From an uncultured Eubacteriales bacterium (GTDB lineage Bacteria; Bacillota; Clostridia; Christensenellales; Aristaeellaceae): a stretch of DNA of 64,000 bases. Positions 9,092 through 17,079 of the stretch are shown one piece after another. Below the pieces are notes generated by a model. It saw nothing but the letters and a program-made list of their open reading frames with translations. It did no database searches and was not told the DNA's origin. The position numbers and the translations under genes are program-made. How positions within the stretch are numbered: the first letter of the stretch is position 1; each line of letters begins with the position of its first letter. Where the stretch lies: contig URJB01000002.1 of NCBI GenBank assembly GCA_900548145.1, positions 41,588 through 105,587 on the forward strand, given 5' to 3'.

Positions 9092-10567
9092 ATGGACGAA
9101 GCCAGAAGAACGAAGAAAAATCTGTGGATGTTCCCCCTGGGCACCGTAGGCCGGGATATGATCTATACTCTGTTTACCAACTTTATCCTGACCTACATTC
9201 TGTTCACCCGAAGCCTGACGGCGGCGCAGCTGTCGGCCATTACCGCCATTATGGTGGCCGCTCGGGTGTTCGATGCGCTGAATGACCCCATTATGGGCAA
9301 CATCATCGAACGCACCCGCTCCCGCTATGGCAAATTCAAGCCGTGGCTGCTGATCGGCATTCTGCTGACCAGTGCGGTGGTGTACGCCGCCTTCAATACC
9401 CGGCTGGAGGGCTGGAGTTTTGTGGCGTTCTTCGGCTTTATCTATCTGATGTACTCCATCGCCTATACCATGCATGATATTTCCTACTGGGGCATGGTGG
9501 CGGCGCTGGGTTCCGACGAGGATACCCGCAACCGCTTCACCTCCCGGGCCACGCTGTTTGCGGGCGTGGGCGTTACGCTGGCCAGCGTGGTGATCCCCAT
9601 GTTCACTACGGGCGGCATGGCGCTGGGCGGAAACGCCGAAACGGCCTACGGCCGGGTAGCGCTGATCGTGTGTGTACTGGCTCCGCTGTTCCTGTGCTTC
9701 ACCATCTTCGGCGTTCGGGAAAACCGGGAGGAAATGAAGGAAAAGGCCCCGCCGGTCAGCTTCCGCAAAATCTGGAGCACCATCACCGGCAACGACCAGC
9801 TTTTGTGGATCGCACTGATCTTTCTCGTGCAGCAGGTGGGCAATAATCTGGTGGCGGGCGGCATCGGCTCCACCTATATCTATCTGGCCTTCGGCTATCG
9901 GGGCGGCCTGTATTCCCTGTTCACCATCGTGGGCGTGGCGGCCACGGCCTTCCTGATGGTGTTCTACCCCGCCATTTCCCGCCGCGTTTCCCGCAAGCGC
10001 CTGATGAACCTCATGATGGCCGTTTCCACCGTGGGCTACGCGCTGACGCTTGGCTGCGGCCTGTTGCTTTCCGGCGGCATGACCCAGTTCTGGCTGGTGA
10101 CGCTGGGCTATATGCTGTCCAATTTCGGTCAGTACTGCTTCTACCTGATCATGATGATCTCCATCATCAATACGGTGGAGTACAACGAGTACCGCTTCGG
10201 GCGGCGGGACGAGGCCATTATCACCTCTCTGCGGCCCTTCCTGACCAAGATGTCTTCCGCAGTGGTGGCGGCACTGACCACCGTGGGGTATCTGATTTTC
10301 GGCGTGACCAGCTACACCAACCAGATCTCCGCGCTGGAGCAGCAGTCCGCTCAGGGCCTTCTGGCGGAGACGGAGAAGCTGGCCCGGATCGATCAGGTGC
10401 TTGCCGGCGTCAGCCCGTGGCAGACCCGGGGACTGCTGCTTTGCATGACCGTGTTGCCCTTTGCCCTGATGCTGACCGCTCACCTGCTGTACCAGAAAAA
10501 GTACAAGCTGGACGAAGACGAATACCGGCGCATCTGCCAGAAGCTGGCCCAGCAGAAGCAGGGCTAA
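9092..10567 (+). CDS. GPH-family (glycoside-pentoside-hexuronide) cation symporter
   Basis: Twelve-helix MFS-type carrier of the MelB/YicJ family that moves sugars or glycosides with Na+ or H+. The family signature is clear near the N terminus: ARVFDALNDPIMGNIIERTR and SRYGKFKPWLLIG. Alternating hydrophobic segments run to the C-terminal KKYKLDEDEYRRI tail. At 491 aa it has full length. AAGGAG precedes the ATG, and it lies 34 nt after the Ntn-hydrolase gene, so the pair is probably an operon: an exported amidase releases a product that this carrier imports. That link is inference; GPH carriers usually take glycosides, so the released product may be sugar-linked. Confidence 0.87.
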   Translation: MDEARRTKKNLWMFPLGTVGRDMIYTLFTNFILTYILFTRSLTAAQLSAITAIMVAARVFDALNDPIMGNIIERTRSRYGKFKPWLLIGILLTSAVVYAAFNTRLEGWSFVAFFGFIYLMYSIAYTMHDISYWGMVAALGSDEDTRNRFTSRATLFAGVGVTLASVVIPMFTTGGMALGGNAETAYGRVALIVCVLAPLFLCFTIFGVRENREEMKEKAPPVSFRKIWSTITGNDQLLWIALIFLVQQVGNNLVAGGIGSTYIYLAFGYRGGLYSLFTIVGVAATAFLMVFYPAISRRVSRKRLMNLMMAVSTVGYALTLGCGLLLSGGMTQFWLVTLGYMLSNFGQYCFYLIMMISIINTVEYNEYRFGRRDEAIITSLRPFLTKMSSAVVAALTTVGYLIFGVTSYTNQISALEQQSAQGLLAETEKLARIDQVLAGVSPWQTRGLLLCMTVLPFALMLTAHLLYQKKYKLDEDEYRRICQKLAQQKQG

Positions 10568-10576
10568 AGGATCCAT

Positions 10577-10608
10577 CGGGAGGAACGATTCGTTTCTCCC
10601 TATTTTTA
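10577..10608 (+). terminator. Terminator after the symporter gene
   Basis: GGGAGGAACG and CGTTTCTCCC form a stem, followed by TATTTTTA. Confidence 0.7.
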
Positions 10609-10612
10609 GGGC

Positions 10613-10643
10613 TTGACTTGGAGTAAACTCCCGGTTGTACAAT
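10613..10643 (+). promoter_or_regulatory. MerR-type promoter of the cupin gene
   Basis: TTGACT and TACAAT are separated by 19 bp, the stretched spacing that MerR activators act on. The dyad GGAGTAAACTCC lies in the spacer. The same TTGACTTGGAG..AACTCC core with a 19-bp spacer occurs in front of merR at 13198-13228. Confidence 0.8.
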
Positions 10644-10714
10644 AACGCCGTTCCTATGGACGAATGAAAGAACGGCGGGGAAAATCCCCGTGTTCATCGA
10701 AAGAAGAATTTTGC

Positions 10715-11146
10715 ATGAAGACCATGGAAAAAAGCGAATTTGAAAAGCTGAACGCGTTTGGCACCGGCAGGGACAATACGGCCTATGCCCGCTACTTTAT
10801 CGGCCGTTCCTACCTGAATCCCCTGACGAAGCCGCAGGACGGGCTGGCCCTGTCCAACGTGACCTTCGAACCCGGCTGCCGCAACAACTGGCATATCCAT
10901 CACGCCACCGCCGGCGGCGGGCAGATATTGATCTGCACGGCGGGGGAGGGCTGGTATCAGGAGGAGGGCAAAGCGCCCGTCAGCCTGAAACCCGGTATGG
11001 TCGTCGCCATCCCGGCCAATGTAAAGCACTGGCACGGCGCCAAGGCGGACAGCTGGTTTTCCCATATCGCGTTTGAGATCCCCGGCGAAAACGGCAGCAC
11101 CGAATGGTGCGAGCCTGTCACGGACGAGGTCTACAACGCCCTGTAA
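10715..11146 (+). CDS. Small cupin-domain protein, probable MerR regulon member
   Basis: Single-domain cupin of 143 aa. The metal site is visible as NNWHIHHATAGGGQ (cupin motif 1) and the second motif KPGMVVAIPANVKHWHGAK. Similar proteins occur with carboxymuconolactone decarboxylases and aldo-keto reductases in anaerobes, but the reaction is not established. I chose ATG 10715; the frame stays open to 10664, and ATG 10724 is another option, since neither has a strong ribosome binding site. The gene stands alone behind a 19-bp-spacer promoter that matches that of the MerR gene 2.5 kb downstream, so it is probably induced by the same regulator. Confidence 0.8.
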   Translation: MKTMEKSEFEKLNAFGTGRDNTAYARYFIGRSYLNPLTKPQDGLALSNVTFEPGCRNNWHIHHATAGGGQILICTAGEGWYQEEGKAPVSLKPGMVVAIPANVKHWHGAKADSWFSHIAFEIPGENGSTEWCEPVTDEVYNAL

Positions 11147-11157
11147 AAAGAAAATGC

Positions 11158-11187
11158 AAAACGGCGGGCAAATCGGCCCGCCGTTTT
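11158..11187. terminator. Bidirectional terminator between the cupin and MATE genes
   Basis: AAACGGCGGG and CCCGCCGTTT form a stem with A and T runs on the two sides. Confidence 0.85.
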
Positions 11188-11190
11188 CTG

Positions 11191-12522
11191 TTACGCGTTT
11201 TTCATGTCTCTGCCGCGCCGCCAAAGCCCCGCAAAGCCCGCGATATCCGCCAGCGCCCAGCCGATGGGAATGGCCAGCCAGATCCCCGTCACGCCCATCA
11301 CACCTGACAGTACGTAGGCCAGCGCCACCCGCGTCCCCAACGAAATGACCGTCAGGATCACCGACATCAATGGCTTCTGAATGGCGCGGTAGTACCCGTA
11401 CAGCAGGAACAGCCAGCCAATGCCAAAGTAACAGGCTCCCTCGATACGGAGATAGTGCGCCCCCGTAGCCACCACCGCCGTCTCACTGGCGTTGACGAAC
11501 AGCCCCATCAGCGTCTCAGCAAAGGTCACCACCAGCGCCGAGATCACCGCACTGAAAACGAAACTCAGCAGGAAGGCCTTGCGAGTGCCTTCCCGCAGCC
11601 GTTCCCGGTTTCCTGCGCCGTAGTTCTGGGCGATGAAGGTGGAAAACGCGTTGCCGAAATCCTGCACGGGCAGATAGGCGAAGGTGTCGATCTTGACCGC
11701 CGCCGCAAACGCAGCCATCACGGTAGCACCGAAGCTGTTTACCAGACCCTGCACCATTAGAATGCCGAAGTTCATCACGGACTGCTGGACGCAGGTCAGG
11801 CTGGAAAGCTGGAAAATGTCTTTCAGGATGGCACGGTCGTAATGCAGCTCTTTCTTTTTGGGAAGCAAATGCTTGCATTTTGCAAGGAAGAACCAGAGAA
11901 TGCCCACGCCGGACATGTATTGAGCGATCACCGTCGCCCAGGCCGCGCCTGCGATACCCCAATGGAACACCAGCACGAACAGCAGGTCAAGCCCGATATT
12001 CAGCATCGCCGACACGGCTAGAAACACCAGCGGAACGGTGGAATTGCCAAGCGCCCGCAGCAGGCAGGAAAGGTAATTGTACAGGGAGGCCGCCAGCAGC
12101 CCGGCGAAGATAATGAGCAGATATTCCCGCATTCCGGGGGCGACGCTTTCCGGCACCTGCAAAAATCGCAGGATCGGTCCCAGAAACAGGTAGACTGTCG
12201 CGTTCAGCATCAGCGTGACGCACAAGATCAGTCCGAAAGCGTGAACGATGCCCAGCCGAAGAGAACGTTCATCGCCTCGGCCCCGGTAAATGGAAAAAAG
12301 CGCCCCGGAACCCATGCTCAGCCCGAGAAAAATGGAGGTCAGGAAGGTCATCAGCGTATAGGCGGAGCCTACGGCGGCCAGCGCTTCGGAACCCAGCGCC
12401 CGACCGACGATCAGCGTATCGGCAATGTTATAAAACTGCTGCAGCAGATTGCCTGCGATCATGGGCAGCGCAAAGAGAAGCAGCGAGCGGGAGATGCTTC
12501 CCCGCGTCAGGTCGCGGTACAT
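11191..12522 (-). CDS. MATE-family multidrug/cation antiporter
   Basis: Twelve-helix efflux carrier of the MATE family, exporting drugs or metabolites in exchange for Na+ or H+. The N terminus DLTRGSISRSLLLFALPMIAGNLLQQFYNIADT is the standard NorM/DinF-type opening, and VGRALGSEALAAVG follows. The 443 aa length matches the family and the ATG has AGGAGG upstream. It is transcribed away from the Lrp-type regulator at 12668 with a 145-bp gap that carries both promoters, so the regulator probably controls it. The substrate cannot be read from sequence. Confidence 0.9.
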   Translation of the reverse strand: MYRDLTRGSISRSLLLFALPMIAGNLLQQFYNIADTLIVGRALGSEALAAVGSAYTLMTFLTSIFLGLSMGSGALFSIYRGRGDERSLRLGIVHAFGLILCVTLMLNATVYLFLGPILRFLQVPESVAPGMREYLLIIFAGLLAASLYNYLSCLLRALGNSTVPLVFLAVSAMLNIGLDLLFVLVFHWGIAGAAWATVIAQYMSGVGILWFFLAKCKHLLPKKKELHYDRAILKDIFQLSSLTCVQQSVMNFGILMVQGLVNSFGATVMAAFAAAVKIDTFAYLPVQDFGNAFSTFIAQNYGAGNRERLREGTRKAFLLSFVFSAVISALVVTFAETLMGLFVNASETAVVATGAHYLRIEGACYFGIGWLFLLYGYYRAIQKPLMSVILTVISLGTRVALAYVLSGVMGVTGIWLAIPIGWALADIAGFAGLWRRGRDMKNA

Positions 12523-12555
12523 GGCGGTAAGCCTCCTGTTGATTGGGATGGAGCC

Positions 12556-12584
12556 AGTATAGCACCTGAATCGACAAAACGCAA
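12556..12584 (-). promoter_or_regulatory. Promoter of the MATE gene
   Basis: On the minus strand TTGCGT and TATACT are 17 bp apart. It lies next to the divergent lrp promoter. Confidence 0.6.
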
Positions 12585-12599
12585 CCTACAACTTACACA

Positions 12600-12628
12600 T
12601 TGATATTTTCGTGCGGAAATGGTATCAT
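12600..12628 (+). promoter_or_regulatory. Promoter of the Lrp-type regulator gene
   Basis: TTGATA and TATCAT are separated by 17 bp, 39 nt before the ATG. Confidence 0.65.
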
Positions 12629-12667
12629 CCATCTATTCGCACAGCATGGACGGGGAGGGCATCTTCG

Positions 12668-13126
12668 ATGTATCTGAAAGGGTTGGATGAGCTGGATCGG
12701 AAAATTCTGGATCTGCTGACACAGAACGCGCGCTATACCTATTCCGAGCTGGGGGAGCGGCTGGGGCTTTCCCGGGTGGCGATCAAGAACCGCATGGACG
12801 CGCTGGAAAAACGGGGGATCATCGAAGGCTATACGGTCATCGTCAACCCGCAGAAGCTGGGCAGCGCCGTGTCCTGTTACTACGAGCTGGAAGCACGCCC
12901 CGACGCGCTGCCGGAGATCCTTCGCCGTCTGGAAGCCTGCCCCACGGTGACGCAGATCTATCGGGTGACGGGGGAGTGCTGTCTGCATATTCATGCCGTC
13001 GCGGCCGATCAGGAGGAGCTGGAACGGCTGATGAACGAGGTACTGGACCGTCTGCCCGGCGTGGAAAAACTGACTACCCGAGTGATTCTGTCCCGGGTGA
13101 AGGACGTGAAGGGCCTGCGGCTGTAA
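12668..13126 (+). CDS. Lrp/AsnC-family transcriptional regulator
   Basis: Feast-famine type DNA-binding regulator of 152 aa. The N-terminal winged helix-turn-helix is evident (LDELDRKILDLLTQNARYTY, then LGLSRVAIKNRMDALEKRGII). It is followed by a RAM/effector domain with alternating strands (VTQIYRVTGECCLHIHAVAA). The start at 12668 follows GGGAGG. It is divergent from the MATE exporter and may sense an amino acid or related small molecule that the exporter removes; this is inference from position. The MerR gene follows downstream behind its own promoter. Confidence 0.9.
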   Translation: MYLKGLDELDRKILDLLTQNARYTYSELGERLGLSRVAIKNRMDALEKRGIIEGYTVIVNPQKLGSAVSCYYELEARPDALPEILRRLEACPTVTQIYRVTGECCLHIHAVAADQEELERLMNEVLDRLPGVEKLTTRVILSRVKDVKGLRL

Positions 13127-13197
13127 GGCAAAGCTGAAGCACATGGAAATATGCGCTTTTCTCGTAAGAAGAATTGTTGAACGAGTCTAATTTTTTC

Positions 13198-13228
13198 TTG
13201 ACTTGGAGCCAACTCCATATTATATACT
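13198..13228 (+). promoter_or_regulatory. MerR-type promoter of the merR-akr-flavodoxin operon
   Basis: TTGACT and TATACT with a 19-bp spacer that carries the dyad GGAGCCAACTCC. It is the twin of the site at 10613-10643. Confidence 0.85.
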
Positions 13229-13248
13229 TTTGTCGTGGAGGTGACGCG

Positions 13249-13641
13249 ATGACCATTAAACAGGTATGCCAGCGTTACGGCCTGACGCAGGATACCCTTC
13301 GTTACTACGAAAAAATCGGCGTGATTCCGCCGGTGCACCGCTCGGCCAGCGGCATCCGCGACTACGACGAGCATGATCTGGGCTGGGTGGAAAACGCGGT
13401 CTGCCTGCGGAGCGCGGGTGTTCCCGTGGAGAGCATCGCGGAATATGTGAAGCTCTATCAGGCCGGGGACGAGACATTTGCCGCCCGGCGCGACCTGCTC
13501 AGTCATGTACTGGCCGACCTGACGGAGCAACGCAGTCAGCTGGACGCGGCCATTCAGAAACTGACCTACAAGGTGAGCCGGTACGAAGCGGCTGTCCGGA
13601 CCGGCGTATTGAGCTGGACGAAGGAAACGGAAACCGATTGA
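13249..13641 (+). CDS. MerR-family transcriptional regulator
   Basis: 130-aa activator-repressor of the MerR family. The N-terminal winged helix reads TIKQVCQRYGLTQDTLRYYEKIGVIPP, then RDYDEHDLGWVE, followed by a dimerisation coiled coil and a short C-terminal tail. There is no Cys cluster as in metal sensors (one Cys is in the DNA-binding part), so it resembles the AdhR/YraB-type electrophile sensors more than MerR/CueR. The start at 13249 has GGAGGTGA. It leads an operon with an aldo-keto reductase and a flavodoxin-like reductase and has a 19-bp-spacer promoter of its own, implying autoregulation. Confidence 0.92.
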   Translation: MTIKQVCQRYGLTQDTLRYYEKIGVIPPVHRSASGIRDYDEHDLGWVENAVCLRSAGVPVESIAEYVKLYQAGDETFAARRDLLSHVLADLTEQRSQLDAAIQKLTYKVSRYEAAVRTGVLSWTKETETD

Positions 13642-13707
13642 AAGCCCCTTCCCGCTTTCATGGTTTCCGCCGATGGATGCAAGAACTGCTGAAAAGGAGA
13701 AAAAAAC

Positions 13708-14844
13708 ATGATCTACCATGATTTTCAAGGATTGAAGCTCTCGGCACTGGGCATGGGCACCATGCGTCTGCCAGTGATGGAGGGCGACGACAGCCGGGTG
13801 GACGAAGCTGCGGCCAAGGAAATGCTGGCTGCCTGCATGGCGGGCGGCGTGAACTACTACGACACGGCGTGGGGTTATCACAGCGGCCATTCCGAGCTGA
13901 CGGTGGGCAAGCTGCTGGCGGACTATCCCCGGGACAGCTTCTATCTGGCGTCCAAATTTCCCGGCTATGACCTGCGCAATATGGGCAAGGTAGAGGAAAT
14001 TTTCGAAAAGCAGCTGGAAAAGTGCCGGGTGGATTATTTCGATTTCTACCTGTTCCACAATGTGTGCGAAATGAACATCGACGCATATCTCGACCCCAAA
14101 TACGGCACCTATGATTACCTGATGGAGCAGAAGCGCCGGGGCCGCATCCGCCATCTGGGCTTCTCGGCCCACGGCGATATTCCCACCATCCGCCGCTTTC
14201 TGGAAGCCTACGGCAAGGATATGGAGTTCGGCCAGATCGAGCTGAACTATTTCGACTGGAATTTCCAGAATGCCAAGGAAAAGCTGGAGCTGCTGCGGGA
14301 GTGGAACATTCCCGTATGGGTGATGGAGCCCGTGCGCGGCGGCCAGCTGGCCAGCCTGCAGCCCGAGGATGAAGCCCGGCTGAAAGCGGCACGCCCGGAC
14401 GAGAAGATCCCCGCGTGGGCCTTCCGCTTCCTGCAGAGTCTGCCCGGCGTGACCGTTACCCTGTCCGGCATGACTAACATGCAGCAGGTGAAGGACAATC
14501 TGGCGACCTATCAGGAGGCAAAGCCCTTGAACCAGCAGGAGATGGAGCTGGTGCTTTCCGTGGCCGACGACATGATCCGCCGCACCACCGTGCCCTGCAC
14601 CGCCTGTCACTACTGCGTCAGCCATTGTCCGAAGCATCTGCCCATTCCCGACCTGCTGAAGCCTTATAATGAAGCCATGGTGGCCGGTTCCGGTGCGTTT
14701 ATTTCGTCCATGCGGCTGGCTTCCCTCCCGGCGGAGCATCAGCCGTCCGCCTGCGTGGCCTGCCACAGCTGCGAAAAGGTCTGCCCCCAGCAGATCCACA
14801 TTCCCGACGCGCTGGCGGATTTCGCCCGCCGTATGGGAAAGTAA
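13708..14844 (+). CDS. Aldo-keto reductase with C-terminal double [4Fe-4S] ferredoxin domain
   Basis: Predicted oxidoreductase with an N-terminal AKR barrel (residues ~1-280) and a ferredoxin-like C terminus. Catalytic AKR residues are seen: Asp and Tyr in YYDTAWGYHSGHSE, Lys in YLASKFPG, and His in FYLFHNV. The tail has two CxxCxxCxxxCP clusters (PCTACHYCVSHCP and CVACHSCEKVCP). This architecture is frequent in anaerobic Clostridia and suggests electrons come from an iron-sulfur donor rather than only NADPH. It is the second gene of the merR operon, 66 nt after merR and 18 nt before the flavodoxin-like gene. The substrate is unknown; reactive aldehydes or quinones fit the regulator type. Confidence 0.9.
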   Translation: MIYHDFQGLKLSALGMGTMRLPVMEGDDSRVDEAAAKEMLAACMAGGVNYYDTAWGYHSGHSELTVGKLLADYPRDSFYLASKFPGYDLRNMGKVEEIFEKQLEKCRVDYFDFYLFHNVCEMNIDAYLDPKYGTYDYLMEQKRRGRIRHLGFSAHGDIPTIRRFLEAYGKDMEFGQIELNYFDWNFQNAKEKLELLREWNIPVWVMEPVRGGQLASLQPEDEARLKAARPDEKIPAWAFRFLQSLPGVTVTLSGMTNMQQVKDNLATYQEAKPLNQQEMELVLSVADDMIRRTTVPCTACHYCVSHCPKHLPIPDLLKPYNEAMVAGSGAFISSMRLASLPAEHQPSACVACHSCEKVCPQQIHIPDALADFARRMGK

Positions 14845-14862
14845 CGAAAAGAGGAAGAAAGC

Positions 14863-15405
14863 ATGAGCAATATTCTTGTGATCTCCACCAGCCTGCGTCC
14901 CCGCAGCAATTCCGACATCCTGACGGAACGGCTCGTGGCCGGAGCCCGGGACGCGGGCCATCAGGTGGAGGAGATCAGCCTGAAGGGCAAAGAACTGAAA
15001 TACTGCATCGGCTGTCTGGCCTGCCAGAAGACCCAGCGCTGCGTGCAGAAGGACGATGCGCTCTGGATCGCCGACAAAATGAAGGATGCGGACACGCTGG
15101 TCTTCTCCACGCCCATCTATTATTACGAAATGAGCGGCCAGATGAAGACCCTGCTGGATCGGATGAATCCGCTTTATTCGTCCGATTACCGCTTCCGCCG
15201 GGTGTATATGCTCTCCGTTGCGGCGGAGGACGAGACCTACACCCCCGAAAAGGCCGTCAGCGGTCTGGAAGGCTGGGTGGACTGCTTTGAAAAGGCGAAG
15301 CTGTGCGGCTCACTGTTCGTAGGCGGTCTGAACGGCCCCGGCGAAGCGTCTGCTAACGCCGAAGCCCTTGAAAAAGCCTATCAGTTCGGTAAAAATCTGG
15401 AATAA
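14863..15405 (+). CDS. Flavodoxin-fold NAD(P)H/FMN reductase
   Basis: Flavodoxin_2/FMN-reductase family protein of 180 aa. The phosphate-binding loop is ISTSLRPRSNSDILTERL near the N terminus. CIGCLACQKTQRCVQKDD is the cysteine-rich stretch typical of the iron-sulfur flavoprotein-like subgroup, and FSTPIYYYEMSGQMKTLLDR is the flavin-side loop. It may reduce quinones or nitro compounds or shuttle electrons to the neighbouring iron-sulfur aldo-keto reductase. It is the last gene of the merR operon, with a strong terminator 14 nt after its stop. Confidence 0.88.
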   Translation: MSNILVISTSLRPRSNSDILTERLVAGARDAGHQVEEISLKGKELKYCIGCLACQKTQRCVQKDDALWIADKMKDADTLVFSTPIYYYEMSGQMKTLLDRMNPLYSSDYRFRRVYMLSVAAEDETYTPEKAVSGLEGWVDCFEKAKLCGSLFVGGLNGPGEASANAEALEKAYQFGKNLE

Positions 15406-15418
15406 GAAAAGAACAGAC

Positions 15419-15450
15419 CGGCGCTTCCACCTAACGAAGCGCCGTTTTTT
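15419..15450 (+). terminator. Terminator of the merR operon
   Basis: GGCGCTTC and GAAGCGCC stem with an 8-nt loop, followed by a T6 run. Confidence 0.92.
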
Positions 15451-15586
15451 ATGAAAAAGAAAATATAAAACCAGTTTTGATAATGTGATTTTTGGTATGC
15501 ATTAGGTTGTGATATACATATTTAACGCATAAATTCAAAAAACAATAAAAATACAATTTTTTGTCGAAAGATAGCGAAAATAACCC

Positions 15587-15616
15587 TTGCATCTACTATA
15601 TCCTGTGCGTTATACT
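15587..15616 (+). promoter_or_regulatory. Promoter of the peptidase/peptide-importer operon
   Basis: TTGCAT and TATACT with 18 bp spacing, 40 nt before the ATG at 15657, downstream of a very AT-rich ~130-bp stretch that could act as an UP element or regulator site. Confidence 0.65.
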
Positions 15617-15656
15617 GGCGCGGTATACATCGAGTATGCAGAAAGGTGGAACCCGT

Positions 15657-17042
15657 ATGAACGTCAAGGAGATCGTAAGCCACATCCCGGATTACTCCTG
15701 CTTTATGACCGTGGATGAATTGGATGCGAGCACTTTCCGGCTGGCGGAGCAATATCCCGACCGCGTTCAGGTACGCTGCGTCGGTCATTCCCGTCAGGGT
15801 CATCCGATCCAGCTGATCCAGATCGGCCATGGCAGTAAAAACGCGCTGGTTTTTGCCTGCCCTCATCCCAACGAGCCCATCGGCGCGCTGACGGTGGATT
15901 TTCTGACCTGGGAGCTGGCCGCCAATGAAGCGCTGGAAAGGGAACTGGACTATACCTGGTACTTTATCAAGTGCATCGACATCGACGGCATTAAGATGAA
16001 CGAAGGCTGGTTCAAGGGTCCCTTTGGCATTACCAATTATATGCATCACTATTTCCGCCCCGCCTTCCGCGATCAGGTGGAGTGGACGTTCCCCGTGGAG
16101 TACAAGCGCCTGAAGTTCAACTCTCCCATCCCGGAGACGAAGGTGCTGATGGAACTGATCGACACCCTGCACCCTGAGTTCATGTTCTCGCTGCACAATC
16201 TGGGCTTTGGCGGCGCATACTGGTACATGACCAAGGATATGCCGGAACTGTACCCTCAGTTCTACGAGATCGTGAAGGAAATGGGCATTCCCCGCAAACT
16301 GGGCGAAGCGGAGTCCCCCTACGCGGTCAGCTATGCTCCCGCCGTGTTCCAGATGATCCGCGCCAAGGACTCCTACGACTACACCGAGAAGTTCACGAAC
16401 AAGGACCCGGTGGCGGGCCATAATTTCGGCACCAGCAGCGACGACTACGCCAACCGCGACGGCGAACGCACCACCACCTTCGTCTGCGAACTGCCTTACT
16501 TCTATTCCGATAAGATCGACGACGTTTCCTTCACAGACCGGGACCGCAGCGACGTGATTCTGGAAAGCTGCGATATGAAGGAAAAGCTGGACGCGAAGAC
16601 CCGCGCCATCTTCGAGCAGGCGGAAGCGCTGCTGGATCCTGACGACAACTACTATCGCCGGGCCGTGGAAGAAAAGCTGGGCAGCGCAGACGCCATCGAG
16701 GCCCAGCGCGCATGGGCAAAGTCCCCCGAGTGCGCGGGCAAGGCCACGCAGGCGCAGGTGTTCGATAACCTGTACGTGATGCGCTACTTCCGCTGCACCA
16801 ACCTGTGTCTGCTGGTGCGCGCCATTGATCTCGAACTGGAACACGCCGAGAAGCGGGGCTTCACCCCGGAGCAGGTAGCCATCCTGAAGAAGGCTCACGA
16901 GGAGGCTCTGGCCACGCTGGACGCCGAGTGCGCCTATCTGGAGGAAAACATGCATTACCAGATCACCCCGGTGCGCAATCTGGTAACGGCGCAGGCCGGA
17001 TGCGGTCTGCTGGCGGCTGAGTATGTATCTTCACATTCGTGA
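15657..17042 (+). CDS. M14-family zinc carboxypeptidase
   Basis: Metallocarboxypeptidase-like protein of 461 aa. The zinc motif HxxE is in FACPHPNEPIGAL (residue ~65), the third zinc His is probably in FMFSLHNLGFGG, and the catalytic Glu may be in TTTFVCELPYF. There is no signal peptide, so it acts in the cytoplasm, presumably trimming peptides or murein-derived peptides. ATG 15657 has GAAAGGTGG upstream; the frame is open to 15561 without support. It is first in an operon with a complete peptide ABC importer, starting 37 nt before the binding-protein gene, which strongly suggests it processes what that importer brings in. Confidence 0.88.
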   Translation: MNVKEIVSHIPDYSCFMTVDELDASTFRLAEQYPDRVQVRCVGHSRQGHPIQLIQIGHGSKNALVFACPHPNEPIGALTVDFLTWELAANEALERELDYTWYFIKCIDIDGIKMNEGWFKGPFGITNYMHHYFRPAFRDQVEWTFPVEYKRLKFNSPIPETKVLMELIDTLHPEFMFSLHNLGFGGAYWYMTKDMPELYPQFYEIVKEMGIPRKLGEAESPYAVSYAPAVFQMIRAKDSYDYTEKFTNKDPVAGHNFGTSSDDYANRDGERTTTFVCELPYFYSDKIDDVSFTDRDRSDVILESCDMKEKLDAKTRAIFEQAEALLDPDDNYYRRAVEEKLGSADAIEAQRAWAKSPECAGKATQAQVFDNLYVMRYFRCTNLCLLVRAIDLELEHAEKRGFTPEQVAILKKAHEEALATLDAECAYLEENMHYQITPVRNLVTAQAGCGLLAAEYVSSHS

Positions 17043-17079
17043 GGTTGCATAAAGGATGATTATGAAAGGATGATTCCCA

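Noticed and set aside
13009..14961. 650-codon open frame antisense to the AKR gene
   Set aside because: Shadow of the aldo-keto reductase with no recognisable protein.
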